Assembly: GCA_030706735.1 (NCBI GenBank)
Contig: JAUZNZ010000011.1
Coordinates: 62,001 to 126,000, forward strand
Direction of reading: 5' to 3'
Length of the DNA: 64,000 nucleotides
Origin: Bacteroidota bacterium
GTDB lineage: Bacteria > Bacteroidota > Bacteroidia > Chitinophagales > Chitinophagaceae
Shown: in pieces, positions 26,768 through 35,697 of the stretch
Position numbering within the stretch: position 1 is the stretch's first letter
How the letters are laid out: each line of letters begins with the position of its first letter
Position numbers and translations under genes: made by a program
The notes under the pieces: generated by a model
The model's input: only the letters and a program-made list of their open reading frames with translations
What the model was told of the DNA's origin: nothing
Databases searched by the model: none

Positions 26768-27376
26768 ATGGCATTTACATTACCTGCGCTCCCCTACGCA
26801 TTCGACGCGTTGGAGCCGCATATCGACGCGACGACCATGCAGATCCATCATGACAAGCACCATCAGGCCTACGTGGACAATCTCAATAAAGCCATCGCCG
26901 GCACGCCCAATGAAGGCAAATCACTCGAGGAACTGGTGCAGAAGGCCGGCAGCATCAGCCCCGCGGTTCGCAACAACGGAGGAGGCCACTGGAACCATAG
27001 CTTTTTTTGGGAGATCCTTGCGCCTAAGGCCGGCGGTGCTCCGTCCGGCAAGCTGGCCGAGGACATCAATGGGGCCTTCGGCACCTTCGACGCATTCAAG
27101 GAGAAATTCAACGCGGCCGGCGTGGCCCGTTTCGGCAGCGGCTGGGCCTGGCTGATCGTCAAGGATGGCAAGCTGGAGATCAGTTCCACGCCAAACCAGG
27201 ATAATCCGTTGATGGATGTGGCCGAAGTAAAAGGCAAGCCGATCCTCGGCGTGGACGTGTGGGAACATGCCTATTACCTCAAATACCAGAACCGTCGCGC
27301 GGAGTACCTCGGCGCCTTCTGGAATGTGGTCAACTGGTCGAAAGTGGCCTCGCTCTATGCGGCTGCGGGAAAATAA
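26768..27376 (+). CDS. sodA: Superoxide dismutase (Fe/Mn type)
   Basis: A 202-residue iron/manganese superoxide dismutase. The four metal ligands are recognisable: His in [12 protein letters not shown], His in [10 protein letters not shown], and Asp and His in [17 protein letters not shown]. Metal specificity cannot be decided by eye. There is no signal peptide, so it is cytoplasmic. The 96-nt upstream gap includes TTGACA-like and TATAA-like words but no clear Bacteroidota promoter. A lipoprotein gene follows 41 nt later. Confidence 0.97.
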   Translation: MAFTLPALPYAFDALEPHIDATTMQIHHDKHHQAYVDNLNKAIAGTPNEGKSLEELVQKAGSISPAVRNNGGGHWNHSFFWEILAPKAGGAPSGKLAEDINGAFGTFDAFKEKFNAAGVARFGSGWAWLIVKDGKLEISSTPNQDNPLMDVAEVKGKPILGVDVWEHAYYLKYQNRRAEYLGAFWNVVNWSKVASLYAAAGK

Positions 27377-27417
27377 GGATCAGACAGGAATTCTTCGGTT
27401 AACATAAAAAATCCAGC

Positions 27418-28017
27418 ATGCAACGGTTTCTCGTCATTTTTGGATTGGGAATGGCCACGGCATTGACCGCCTGCCACAGCAAGAAGATACTGGTCTATGC
27501 CAGCAGCGACATACAGGTGGACAATACCGGAAAGAACATTACCGTGAAGGAGGGCACCACGCACCAGGAAAAAGAGCTCGATTTCAGCGGTGGCGGCGCC
27601 GTCGATCTGGCGGTACAAACTCCGTCGGGAAAATATACCCTCGAAGCCTCGGATGACGGGCTATTCATTGCGAACCTGAAGAATGACACGGTGGTCGGCA
27701 GTTTCCAGCATGTCGGCGAAGACAATGGGAACCCGGTCATCTCACAGGATGCGCTGAAGAAAAAGATCGACAGCCTGGTGCAACTTGTGCATGGCCAGAA
27801 TGTCAGTGCCGGCGCCAGGAACTATTTTATCCCTCCGGGAAAGATCGTGCGGATCACGGGAGAAACGAAGGCGAAGGTATTCGGACCCTATACCACGATC
27901 CCGGGCGACTTCAATGCCGGATCGGTCCCGGAGATCTATAAATTTTACACGAATAAGGAAGTCTGGGAGATCATCGGGAAACTCAGCAAGATGGCGGGGC
28001 CGCAGCCGGCGCCCTAG
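27418..28017 (+). CDS. Hypothetical lipoprotein downstream of sodA
   Basis: The 199-residue product has a lipoprotein signal with the lipobox LTAC (Cys19). The mature part is mostly beta-strand-like with no catalytic motif that I recognise. A segment such as VDLAVQTPSGKYTLEASDDGLF suggests a small beta-sandwich, and the C-terminal third (YKFYTNKEVWEIIGKLSKM) is likely helical. Same strand as sodA with a 41-nt gap; co-expression is possible. Function unknown. Confidence 0.7.
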   Translation: MQRFLVIFGLGMATALTACHSKKILVYASSDIQVDNTGKNITVKEGTTHQEKELDFSGGGAVDLAVQTPSGKYTLEASDDGLFIANLKNDTVVGSFQHVGEDNGNPVISQDALKKKIDSLVQLVHGQNVSAGARNYFIPPGKIVRITGETKAKVFGPYTTIPGDFNAGSVPEIYKFYTNKEVWEIIGKLSKMAGPQPAP

Positions 28018-28031
28018 CCGGCCGGGGAACT

Positions 28032-28262
28032 TCAGGGCACCGGATCGACGCCATGACCGCCCCAGGGATGACAACGGGCGATGCGCTTCGCGCTTAACCA
28101 AAGACCTTTAAAGAGGCCATATTTCTTCAGGGCCTCAAGGGCATAATTCGAGCAGCTTGGAGCAAAGCGGCACCTGGGTCCGATGGCCGGGGAGATGACC
28201 CATTGATAGACCTTGATCAGGGCCACGAATGGAAGGCCCAGTATACGAAGCAGCGTTCTCAT
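28032..28262 (-). CDS. yidD: Membrane protein insertion efficiency factor YidD
   Basis: A 76-residue protein with the conserved YidD core ([28 protein letters not shown] and [13 protein letters not shown]). It helps YidC-dependent insertion of inner-membrane proteins. Its start overlaps the rnpA stop by 4 nt, in the classic rpmH-rnpA-yidD order. yidC itself is not in the window. Confidence 0.96.
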   Translation of the reverse strand: MRTLLRILGLPFVALIKVYQWVISPAIGPRCRFAPSCSNYALEALKKYGLFKGLWLSAKRIARCHPWGGHGVDPVP

Positions 28263-28717
28263 GATCCCGCCTCCCTGATTAACTTCTGCAAAATTACGCC
28301 GATCTTTTCGTTTATCAGGGAATGAGCCGGAAGGTCCTTTCCGGTATAGATGAGAAAGAGGGCGAGGGAGCGGTTCGTGGCGTGGAGATGCTGTTGGAGG
28401 TCGCTCTTTTGCAAGCGGTATGCCTCTTTGGTCAGTCGTTTGATCCGGTTGCGGTCCACGGCCTTCTTAAAATGGCGGCTGCCCGCGGCAAATCCCGCCT
28501 GGAGAGGCGGGGAGCTGAGGCCGGGCAGGGAGCTGAGGCCGGGCAGGGTTGCGGGTCCGGGCGGGGGAACAATCCCTGCGGCAGACGAAAAAAGATAATA
28601 GACCTTGAATGGGAATAGCGTGAAATGCCGTCCATCGCGAAACAGCCGCTCGATGGTCTTGCGGCTTTTAAGGCGCTCGGTCGCACCCAGCGTAAATTTT
28701 TTGTTGGAGACCGGCAT
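28259..28717 (-). CDS. rnpA: Ribonuclease P protein component
   Basis: RnpA is the protein subunit that supports 5' maturation of tRNAs. The family N-terminus ([26 protein letters not shown]) and RNR box ([19 protein letters not shown]) are present. Between them is a Pro/Leu/Ser-rich insert (about residues 50-75) that ordinary RnpA lacks, making the protein 152 residues against a usual 110-130. Part of the insert comes from an exact 18-bp tandem duplication encoding LPGLSS twice. It lies between rpmH and yidD. Confidence 0.95.
   Translation of the reverse strand: MPVSNKKFTLGATERLKSRKTIERLFRDGRHFTLFPFKVYYLFSSAAGIVPPPGPATLPGLSSLPGLSSPPLQAGFAAGSRHFKKAVDRNRIKRLTKEAYRLQKSDLQQHLHATNRSLALFLIYTGKDLPAHSLINEKIGVILQKLIREAGS
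28510..28545. repeat. 18-bp exact tandem duplication inside rnpA
   Basis: The unit gggagctgaggccgggca is present twice without mismatch (28510-28527 and 28528-28545). The length is a multiple of three, so the rnpA frame is kept and LPGLSS is duplicated. Confidence 0.85.
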
Positions 28718-28749
28718 GATGGAAGGCCCGGTCAGTTACCGGGCGGGGC

Positions 28750-28905
28750 CTATTTCAGCTTGGATTCGTCGGAGACAGTCAGTTTGTGACGCCCTTTGTT
28801 GCGACGGCTGGCCAATACCTTACGTCCGTTGGCGGTTTGCATGCGCTTGCGGAAGCCATGTACCGACTTGCGACGACGACGATGGGGTTGAAATGTACGT
28901 TTCAT
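28750..28905 (-). CDS. rpmH: 50S ribosomal protein L34
   Basis: A 51-residue, very basic protein starting [18 protein letters not shown] and containing [19 protein letters not shown], the universal L34 signature. The C-terminal tail ([11 protein letters not shown]) is slightly longer than the minimal 44-46-residue form. It heads the rpmH-rnpA-yidD cluster, 32 nt before rnpA. Although this cluster flanks dnaA/oriC in many bacteria, no dnaA or DnaA-box group is seen here. Confidence 0.97.
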   Translation of the reverse strand: MKRTFQPHRRRRKSVHGFRKRMQTANGRKVLASRRNKGRHKLTVSDESKLK

Positions 28906-28964
28906 TGCAAAAATTTTTTTTATTCCTCAGCCAGGGCGGGGGTTAATCGCCATTGAAAGGGAGG

Positions 28965-28972
28965 CAAAATTA
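28965..28972 (-). promoter_or_regulatory. -7 box TAATTTTG upstream of rpmH
   Basis: A perfect TAnnTTTG on the minus strand, 59 nt before the rpmH ATG. No TTTG at the standard spacing is visible, so support is partial. Confidence 0.45.
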
Positions 28973-28990
28973 GGAAAAAAATGGCAAACC

Positions 28991-29893
28991 TCAGTTATAT
29001 TTTACGCTGAAATAGCCGCTGGTCAGCTGATCGGTGACGATGCTCTGGCCGGTCGGGTCGGTCGCCTTGAATTGGAAATTACCGCGAATGCGCTTATTTA
29101 CCGCGTCATTCTGCAGGATCGTCAGCATGCCGGAAGAGGAGGTCAGCGCCGTGGTCGCGACCGGGTTATAGATGCCTATATATTGAAGGCCGCTGATATC
29201 CAGGGCATAGGAACCGGGAATAGTATTAAGCGGGAAAATGAGGCTCACCGTCTGATTGCCGTTGAGCAGGGAGCCGGTAATGGCCATCTGCGGCGCAACG
29301 GCCGTGGCCTGAATGCTCTGGGCGACCCAGGCCGATCCGTCGATGGTCGCGCGCATAGTGTCTCCGCCTCCCGCGGCCTGGAGATTATTGACATAGGGCA
29401 GGTTATTGAAGACCCCGTTGGTGATATTTTTCCCCCGGCTGTCGACGTCGCGCCATACTCTGAACGAGAAGGTGCCGGTGATGGTTTGATTGACCCGATC
29501 GATGGAGGTCACGGTTACCGTGCCGCCGGCCTGGTTGCTGTCCATCCCGTGATTGGTCGTAAATGCATAAAAAGCGGAGGAATCCAGGTTGACGTAGGAA
29601 CCCAGGGAAGAGGTCTTCTGGTTGACCGCGTAAACCCCGGTGACGGTATCGTTCAATGTGATACTCAATTGTTTATGGTCAGCGCTGATGCCGGCCAGGT
29701 TGATCTGACCGCCTATCAGGGAGGCCGTTCTTGCGCTATCGGCGGCGACCCACAGGACGCCATCGATGTCAGCCCGGAAATCAGCCGGGCCAAGGGAAGG
29801 AGGTGGCTGCCCTTCATAGCTGTATTCCTTGGTACAGGAAAAAAGCGTCATCAGGGCCAGCATGGGTACGATATGGATGGGTTTCAGTGGCAT
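28991..29893 (-). CDS. Hypothetical lipoprotein with two tandem DUF6252-like domains
   Basis: The 300-residue product has a lipoprotein signal (MTLFSC, Cys20). The mature protein seems to contain the same beta-domain twice: FRADIDGVLWVA to GTFSFRVWRDV, and MRATIDGSAWVAQ to GNFQFKATDP. Each copy ends with a short segment around a Gly-x-Phe turn (GVFNN, GYFSV). This pattern resembles DUF6252-type lipoproteins of the phylum. Function unknown. It follows murI closely (10 nt or less after the murI stop) on the same strand. Confidence 0.72.
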   Translation of the reverse strand: MPLKPIHIVPMLALMTLFSCTKEYSYEGQPPPSLGPADFRADIDGVLWVAADSARTASLIGGQINLAGISADHKQLSITLNDTVTGVYAVNQKTSSLGSYVNLDSSAFYAFTTNHGMDSNQAGGTVTVTSIDRVNQTITGTFSFRVWRDVDSRGKNITNGVFNNLPYVNNLQAAGGGDTMRATIDGSAWVAQSIQATAVAPQMAITGSLLNGNQTVSLIFPLNTIPGSYALDISGLQYIGIYNPVATTALTSSSGMLTILQNDAVNKRIRGNFQFKATDPTGQSIVTDQLTSGYFSVKYN

Positions 29894-29902
29894 ATTCCTG
29901 GT

Positions 29903-30730
29903 TCAAGATAGTGCGCTATGGGCGGAATGCAAAGCCTGCCCATAAAATATACTCGCATGATTATCAAAGTCTTCTGTCGAATCCGTGGTAAAAAACCGAA
30001 GCTGCCCGCGCTTGCTGCACCGGCTTTCGATCTCCGGATGACGTTGCAAATAATCGGCCAGACTGGAAGCCACGATACCCCCCTGTGAAATAAGCCGGCA
30101 ACCGGCCGGAAGCAGGGGCGTGATCTTCGGGGTCAGGAGGGGATAATGGGTACAGGCAAGCAGGATGGCATCGATCTCCTTTGACTGGGCCAGGAGCAAA
30201 TCCATCGATTCCCTGACGAAATAGTCGGCGCCGGGCTTATCGTGCTCGTTATTTTCGACCAGGGGCACCCACATGGGGCAGGCCTGTTGAAATACGCGGA
30301 TGGCGGGAAAGAATTTGGCGATCTCGATCGGATAGGAGTCCGACTGTACGGTTCCCTGGGTGGCCAGTATCCCGACCTTGCCGGTCCGGGTATACTTCCC
30401 GATCACTTCCGTGGTAGGGCGGATCACGCCGAGCACCCTGTTCGCGGGGGCGATGCCGGGCAGGTCGTTCTGCTGGATGGTCCGCAGGGCTTTGGCCGAG
30501 GCGGTATTACAGGCCAGCACCACGAGGGGGCAGCCGGCCTCGAAGAACCATTTCACGCATTGAAGGGTATATTCATATACCGTCTCGAAGGAGCGGGTGC
30601 CGTACGGGGCTCTTGCATTATCACCCAGATAGAGGTAGTCATATTGTGGAAGCCGGGATACCATTTCTTTCAATATGGTAAGCCCGCCATAACCGGAGTC
30701 GAAAACGCCAATGGGTTGTGATGATGCCAT
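29903..30730 (-). CDS. murI: Glutamate racemase
   Basis: MurI makes D-glutamate for peptidoglycan. Both catalytic cysteines are in place (VVLACNTASAKALR and ILLACTHYPLLTP) together with the N-terminal GVFDSGYGGLTI. The ATG at 30730 was chosen as giving the family N-terminus; the frame stays open 33 nt upstream. It is the last envelope gene of the minus-strand cluster, separated from the second OmpH gene by a strong hairpin. Confidence 0.96.
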   Translation of the reverse strand: MASSQPIGVFDSGYGGLTILKEMVSRLPQYDYLYLGDNARAPYGTRSFETVYEYTLQCVKWFFEAGCPLVVLACNTASAKALRTIQQNDLPGIAPANRVLGVIRPTTEVIGKYTRTGKVGILATQGTVQSDSYPIEIAKFFPAIRVFQQACPMWVPLVENNEHDKPGADYFVRESMDLLLAQSKEIDAILLACTHYPLLTPKITPLLPAGCRLISQGGIVASSLADYLQRHPEIESRCSKRGQLRFFTTDSTEDFDNHASIFYGQALHSAHSALS

Positions 30731-30743
30731 AGTGCTGAAATGA

Positions 30744-30774
30744 GACGCGCCAGGGTATAACACCCTGGCGCGTC
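30744..30774. terminator. 13-bp perfect hairpin between ompH and murI
   Basis: The arms gacgcgccagggt and accctggcgcgtc pair perfectly around an ataac loop. On the minus strand a short T-rich stretch (TCATTTC) follows, so it could end or attenuate transcription from the ompH side before murI. Because it is symmetric it could act in either direction. Confidence 0.65.
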
Positions 30775-30823
30775 GCTTTATTGTAACAGGCCGCTCATTT
30801 TAACGGTTTCGGCCTTGAGTAGG

Positions 30824-31336
30824 CTATGGTTTAAGGCCAAGCTTCTTCTTCACCAGGGGCAGAAGATCTTCGCCGGCGGGCGATACGAACAGCGCCTCCT
30901 TGCTGAGGATGTAGGTATATCCATTCTCTTTGGCGACGGTCTGGATCGTGTTCACGGCCTTCTCCTGAATGGGTTTGATCAGGTCCTGCTGTTTCTGCTG
31001 GTATAACTGCTGAGCCTGTTGCTGCCAGCCATTCAGCTTGATATACATTTCACCGAGGTTCTTCCTCTTCAGTTCCAGCTGCGCCTTGGTATATTTTGCC
31101 GTATCCTTGGAGGACAGGAGGCTATCCTGTTCGTTGAATTCCCTTTTCATGTCGTCGAAATTCTGAGCCAGCGCATTTTGATAATCATTCAGCGCCGTAT
31201 CCGCCTTTTTATATTCCGGCATGGCGAAGATCAGTTCCTGCAGGCTGATATACCCGATCTTGGTTTGCGCCTGGGACTTGTGACCGACCGCCATCAACCC
31301 TGTAACCGCTACTAAAACGGCAACCATCTTTTTCAT
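30824..31336 (-). CDS. OmpH/Skp family periplasmic chaperone (second copy)
   Basis: Skp-like proteins hold unfolded outer-membrane proteins in the periplasm. The 170-residue product has a signal peptide ending near SQAQ, the IGYISLQELIFAMPEYKKA opening that mirrors other OmpH proteins, and a long coiled coil rich in Gln/Lys (about 45-130). It is a diverged neighbour of the OmpH gene just upstream. The ATG at 31336 begins the signal peptide MKKMVAVLVAV. Confidence 0.88.
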   Translation of the reverse strand: MKKMVAVLVAVTGLMAVGHKSQAQTKIGYISLQELIFAMPEYKKADTALNDYQNALAQNFDDMKREFNEQDSLLSSKDTAKYTKAQLELKRKNLGEMYIKLNGWQQQAQQLYQQKQQDLIKPIQEKAVNTIQTVAKENGYTYILSKEALFVSPAGEDLLPLVKKKLGLKP

Positions 31337-31365
31337 TTGTATCATTTTTGTTTATTTATAATAAG

Positions 31366-31878
31366 CTATTTGATGCCCAATGCCTTCAATACGTCTTCGC
31401 TCTTGTCCAGTTTTGGGTCGGCAAATATAACAGTAATTCCTTCACTTTTATCCAAAATAAAGTCATACATCCGGTTAACGGCGATCTGCTGGATGGCGTT
31501 ATAGACCTTGTCCTGTATCGGCTTCACCAGTTCCTGCCGTTTCTTGAACAGGTCGCCTTCATAGCCGAACCTCTTGCGTTGGAGGTCGCGTACTTCTTTC
31601 TCCTTATTGAAGAGTTCATCCTGCCGTTTCTTTTTCAGATCGTCGCTGAGCATGACCTGTTCAGCATCGTAATCCTTGTACATTTTATCGAGGGCCGCCT
31701 GTTTATCATCGATCTCCTTTTGCCATTGCACGCTGATCTGATCGAGCTGCTTCTGGGCTTCCTTGTATTCGGGCATCTTGTCCAGGATATACTTCGTGTC
31801 TACGACGGCGTATTGCTGCGCCTGTGCGGTAAAGGCAAGGACCAGCAGGCAACAGACGACAAAAGAACTTTTTTTCAT
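31366..31878 (-). CDS. OmpH/Skp family periplasmic chaperone (first copy)
   Basis: The 170-residue product starts MKKSSFVVCCLLVLAF, a signal peptide, then YAVVDTKYILDKMPEYKEAQKQLDQ, the standard Bacteroidota OmpH opening, followed by a long charged coiled coil. It lies directly downstream of bamA and 29 nt upstream of a second ompH, a conserved order in the phylum. The two copies differ a lot and may serve different clients. Confidence 0.92.
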   Translation of the reverse strand: MKKSSFVVCCLLVLAFTAQAQQYAVVDTKYILDKMPEYKEAQKQLDQISVQWQKEIDDKQAALDKMYKDYDAEQVMLSDDLKKKRQDELFNKEKEVRDLQRKRFGYEGDLFKKRQELVKPIQDKVYNAIQQIAVNRMYDFILDKSEGITVIFADPKLDKSEDVLKALGIK

Positions 31879-31928
31879 GATAGTCAGTTTAGCGCGGTAA
31901 TAGTCATTTAACCGCATGAAAATTAACA

Positions 31929-34694
31929 TTATTCCGGTTCATACCCTAACATAAAGGTGAACCGCGTCGCGTCTTTTAACGAACCATTCTGGATGCGATC
32001 CAGCCCGACGCCGTAGTCGAAGCCAAGCAGGCCGAACATCGGCAGGAAGAAGCGCATGCCCACCCCGACGCTACGGCGAAGGCGGAAGGGATTGTAATCC
32101 TGATAATTGTACCAGCCATTGGCGGCCTCGAAGAAGGTGAGTCCATAGATGGTGCTGCTCGGATTGGTAGTGAAGGGATAGCGCAGCTCCAGGGTATATT
32201 TATTAAAGATAGTAAAGAACTGGCTGGCCGTTTGCTGATCGGGATTGACCTTCGGGTCGGAGTTCTCATAGACCGGGTAACCTCTTTGCGAAATGATATC
32301 ATATCCGAGGAGGCCGAAATTGTTGGTCAAACCGGCATCTCCCAGCTGAAAGCGTTCGAAGGGTGAGTACCCCAGCGCGCTATTGTATCGACCCATGAAG
32401 CCGTACTTGGCCGAGGCCTTCAACACGAATTGCCTGCTCTTGTCGGCGCCCATGGCATTCCCGATCGGCAGGTACCAATCACTGGTCAACCTCCACTTGT
32501 GGTATTCTGGCAATTTATAGCTATCGGCCTGCGTGAGGTTCTTATCGAAGGAGGAATAGGGCGGAGTGAACTGGACGCTCAGCAACTGGCTCGAACCGCG
32601 TCTAGGGAAGATCGGCTGATCCAGGTCATAGCGGCTCAGGGCGATCTTGAAACTGAAGTTGGTCGAGTGCCCGTTCCGGAATGCGGCCGTGAACAGCGGA
32701 TAATTGTTCAGGTCATATTGCGTATAGTTCACCGAATAAGTAAGGGTGAAGAAATCGTCCGGCCATTTCAGCTGCTTGCCCAGTGCGATCGTGGCGCCGA
32801 AGTTCTTCAGGGAGTTGGAATCGCTGAACTGGTAGGTATTCGTGCGGTAGTTGTACCCGCCCGTGCGGAACACGCTGCGATAAAGACTGACCGTCAGCGA
32901 ATTTCTTTTCTTCCCGCCGAGCCAGGGTTCGGTGAACGAAAAATTGTAGGACTGATAGGCCTTCCCATTCGACTGGATGCGAAGGCTGAGCTTCTGGCCG
33001 TCTCCTGTCGGGAGCGGGTCCCAAGCCGATTTGCTGAATATATTATGGATCGAAAAATTATTAAAGGTCACTCCTACGGTACCGGTCAGACCGATGCCCC
33101 CGCCCCATCCGGCGGATAGCTCCAGCTGGTCGGCGGATTTTTCTTCCACCTGCCAGTTGATATCGACGGTGCCATCCTCCTGGTTGGGATTTACCTGCGG
33201 ATTGATCTTTTCCTGGTTGAAGAAGCCAAGATTCGCAATTTCGCGTTGGGACCGGATCAGGTCGGTCCGGCTGAACTTGTCGCCGGGGATCGTGCGAAGT
33301 TCTCTTCGGATGACATATTCCTTCGTCCGTTCATTCCCGGAGATGGTCACATTCTTGATCGTGGCCTGGGGGCCTTCCGTCATGCGGATCTCAAAGTCGA
33401 TCGTGTCGTTGTATACGGCGGTTTCCACGGGATCGACGTGGAAGAAAAGATACCCGTCGTCCATGTACAGGCCACTGATATCGCCGCCTTCCGGAGACAT
33501 TTGTTTGCCAAGCTTCTTATTGAGGATGTCCAGGTTATAAACGTCTCCTTTATGAATACCCATGATGAGGGTCAGGATCGAATCGGAATATTTGGTATTC
33601 CCTTTCCAGGCGATATTTCCGAAATAGTATTTGTGTCCTTCCGCCACCTTGATATTGACGGTCATCCGGCCTTTTTTGTCGATCTGTGTCTGGTCGGAGT
33701 CAATGGCCGCATCGCGGTAGCCCTGGGAGTTCAGGTATTCCAGGATCTTCTGTTTGTCGGTCTCGTATTTGGACTGATTGAATTTTGCCGAACTGAACAA
33801 TTTGAAACGGAAATAGGGGTCGAGGAATTCCTTCGTGCCGGTAAATGACAGGAATCCCCAGTTGTTGATATATTCCTTGAATGTAACGGGATTGTGCGGG
33901 CCGAAGGTGGATTTGTTCTCGGGCGGATAGAGTGTGAGCCGGCTGAGTTCCTTGGTATCCTTCATCTGATGCTTCAGTTTGGATTCCGCGATCGCCTTAT
34001 TCCCGTAAAAATTGATCTGGCTGACGCGGACCTTGTTGCCTTTCTCGATATTGAAGGTCAGTATGTCGGAGTTGGCGACGGAAGGGTCCCTGGTTTCGGT
34101 GATGCGGACCTGACAATCCTGGTAGCCCTTATCGGCATAGAACTTCTTGATGGCCTGCTCGGCGGTTCGCTTCATATTCTCGGTGACCACACGGCCCTTG
34201 ATCAGGCCGCTCTTGGGACCCAGGTCATCGGCATCGCCTTTTTTCACGCCGGGCCCCTTGAAATAAAAATTGGAGAGCCGGGGCCGCTCGGTCACGTTGA
34301 TCTCGATATAGATGCTGTTGCCGACAATGCGGGTATAATAGATCGTGATGTCGGAGAACAGGTTCTGTTTCCACAGATTGGTGATCGCCTTACTGAAATT
34401 GTCGCCGCCCGGGATGATGACCTTGTCCCCGACGGTAAGGCCCGAGATGGAGACGAGGAGGGTCTCGTCCAGGAATTTGGTGCCGGTGATCTTAATGCCG
34501 GCCAGGGTATATTCCTTTGGTGTCTTCGTGGTAGCCAGGGCATTGAGTTCGGGATCGATTGAAATGGGACGGGTCGTATCGGCCGCCTGGGGATGGGTTG
34601 AATCGGTGACTTGTGCCTGAGCAGCATTTTGATCCGGTAAGCAAAGGGCAGTCAGGTTCAGTAAAAAAACACAAGTCAACAATCTTCGTAGCAT
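31929..34694 (-). CDS. bamA: Outer membrane protein assembly factor BamA
   Basis: BamA is the core of the machine that inserts beta-barrels into the outer membrane. The 921-residue precursor has a signal peptide (1-28), a series of POTRA domains (about 60-500; LAGIKITGTKFLDE and VTISGNERTKEYVIRREL are typical POTRA strands), and a C-terminal 16-stranded barrel with the GWGGG and ERFQLGDAG/PRRGSS-type surface motifs, ending FMLGYEPE. It sits between uppS and the two chaperone genes on the same strand. The 51-nt gap to uppS suggests co-transcription. Confidence 0.96.
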   Translation of the reverse strand: MLRRLLTCVFLLNLTALCLPDQNAAQAQVTDSTHPQAADTTRPISIDPELNALATTKTPKEYTLAGIKITGTKFLDETLLVSISGLTVGDKVIIPGGDNFSKAITNLWKQNLFSDITIYYTRIVGNSIYIEINVTERPRLSNFYFKGPGVKKGDADDLGPKSGLIKGRVVTENMKRTAEQAIKKFYADKGYQDCQVRITETRDPSVANSDILTFNIEKGNKVRVSQINFYGNKAIAESKLKHQMKDTKELSRLTLYPPENKSTFGPHNPVTFKEYINNWGFLSFTGTKEFLDPYFRFKLFSSAKFNQSKYETDKQKILEYLNSQGYRDAAIDSDQTQIDKKGRMTVNIKVAEGHKYYFGNIAWKGNTKYSDSILTLIMGIHKGDVYNLDILNKKLGKQMSPEGGDISGLYMDDGYLFFHVDPVETAVYNDTIDFEIRMTEGPQATIKNVTISGNERTKEYVIRRELRTIPGDKFSRTDLIRSQREIANLGFFNQEKINPQVNPNQEDGTVDINWQVEEKSADQLELSAGWGGGIGLTGTVGVTFNNFSIHNIFSKSAWDPLPTGDGQKLSLRIQSNGKAYQSYNFSFTEPWLGGKKRNSLTVSLYRSVFRTGGYNYRTNTYQFSDSNSLKNFGATIALGKQLKWPDDFFTLTYSVNYTQYDLNNYPLFTAAFRNGHSTNFSFKIALSRYDLDQPIFPRRGSSQLLSVQFTPPYSSFDKNLTQADSYKLPEYHKWRLTSDWYLPIGNAMGADKSRQFVLKASAKYGFMGRYNSALGYSPFERFQLGDAGLTNNFGLLGYDIISQRGYPVYENSDPKVNPDQQTASQFFTIFNKYTLELRYPFTTNPSSTIYGLTFFEAANGWYNYQDYNPFRLRRSVGVGMRFFLPMFGLLGFDYGVGLDRIQNGSLKDATRFTFMLGYEPE

Positions 34695-34745
34695 CCAGTC
34701 GGTTTTTAGAGCGGCAAATTAAGGGCTTTTTATTGTAAGTCTTTG

Positions 34746-35519
34746 TTAAAACGTGGGGTGGTGAGATGGCGTATCCTGTTGGATTTGAGCGCTCGTCTTG
34801 CCAAAACGCCTCTCCCGGCTTTGGTAGTCCAGGATGGCCTCGTACAGGTTCTCCTTCCGGAAGTCGGGCCAGCGGGTATTGGTAAAATATAGTTCGGCGT
34901 AGGCGAGCTGGTAGAGCAGGAAATTACTGATCCGGTGTTCCCCGCTGGTGCGGATCATCAGTTCGGGGTCAGGGAAGGGCCTGGTACAGAGGTATTGCTG
35001 CAGGGTATCCTGCGTGATGGCCTCGGGATCGAGGCGGCCGTCGCGGACATCCCGGGCGATCTGTTTGGCTGCTTCGGCCAGTTCCCAGCGGCTGCTGTAG
35101 CTGAGCGCCATGATCAGGTTCATGCCCCGGTTACCGGCGGTGATCTCCAATGCCTCATTGAGTTCGGTCCGGGCATAGTCGGGCAGCATGTTCATGTCCC
35201 CGATCACATGGAGCCGGATGTCATTTTTATTAAGAGTTTCCACCTCCTTTCGGATGGTATCGACCAGCAATTCCATGAGGCCCGTCACCTCGTATTCGGG
35301 GCGGTCCCAGTTCTCGGTCGAAAAGGCATAGAGCGTGAGGTAGCCGATGCCCAGTTCCGCGCAGCCTTCGACGATATTGCGCACGCTGTCCACGCCGTGA
35401 TAGTGCCCGTACAGCCGGTCCTGTCCTTGTTCCTGTGCCCAGCGTCCGTTACCGTCCATGATGATGGCGATGTGGCGGGGCAGGCGGTTCAGATCGATCT
35501 TCTCCTTCAGGGAGTCCAT
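34746..35519 (-). CDS. uppS: Isoprenyl (undecaprenyl diphosphate) transferase
   Basis: UppS makes the C55 lipid carrier for peptidoglycan and glycan synthesis. The 257-residue protein has the P-loop-like motif AIIMDGNGRWA with the catalytic Asp, then LTLYAFSTENW, RTSGEHRISNFLLYQLAYAEL and a C-terminal TRWPDF. The ATG at 35519 fits the family. A TATCTTTG box upstream may give it its own promoter, separate from the PorG-like gene 178 nt upstream. Confidence 0.97.
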   Translation of the reverse strand: MDSLKEKIDLNRLPRHIAIIMDGNGRWAQEQGQDRLYGHYHGVDSVRNIVEGCAELGIGYLTLYAFSTENWDRPEYEVTGLMELLVDTIRKEVETLNKNDIRLHVIGDMNMLPDYARTELNEALEITAGNRGMNLIMALSYSSRWELAEAAKQIARDVRDGRLDPEAITQDTLQQYLCTRPFPDPELMIRTSGEHRISNFLLYQLAYAELYFTNTRWPDFRKENLYEAILDYQSRERRFGKTSAQIQQDTPSHHPTF

Positions 35520-35542
35520 TGAAGGCTTGATTTTAAAGGGCA

Positions 35543-35550
35543 CAAAGATA
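35543..35550 (-). promoter_or_regulatory. -7 box TATCTTTG upstream of uppS
   Basis: A perfect TAnnTTTG lies 23 nt before the uppS ATG on the minus strand. It could drive the uppS-bamA-ompH-ompH run. A TTTG at -33 is not evident. Confidence 0.5.
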
Positions 35551-35697
35551 ATGAAATAAAGAAAGCCTGCCTTGTAAATTCCCCGGCGGCGGCGGGGTAG
35601 TCGGGCGGGCGGCAGCGGGGCGGAGGGGGCGCGGGACTCGGGCAGAACCGCGGTGGGCGGAGGAGGCGCGATTAGCCGGCGATGGAGCGGCGGGTGG

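Noticed and set aside
28750-28991. Chromosome origin next to rpmH-rnpA-yidD
   Set aside because: No dnaA, dnaN or cluster of DnaA boxes is visible; this cluster is often away from oriC in Bacteroidota.
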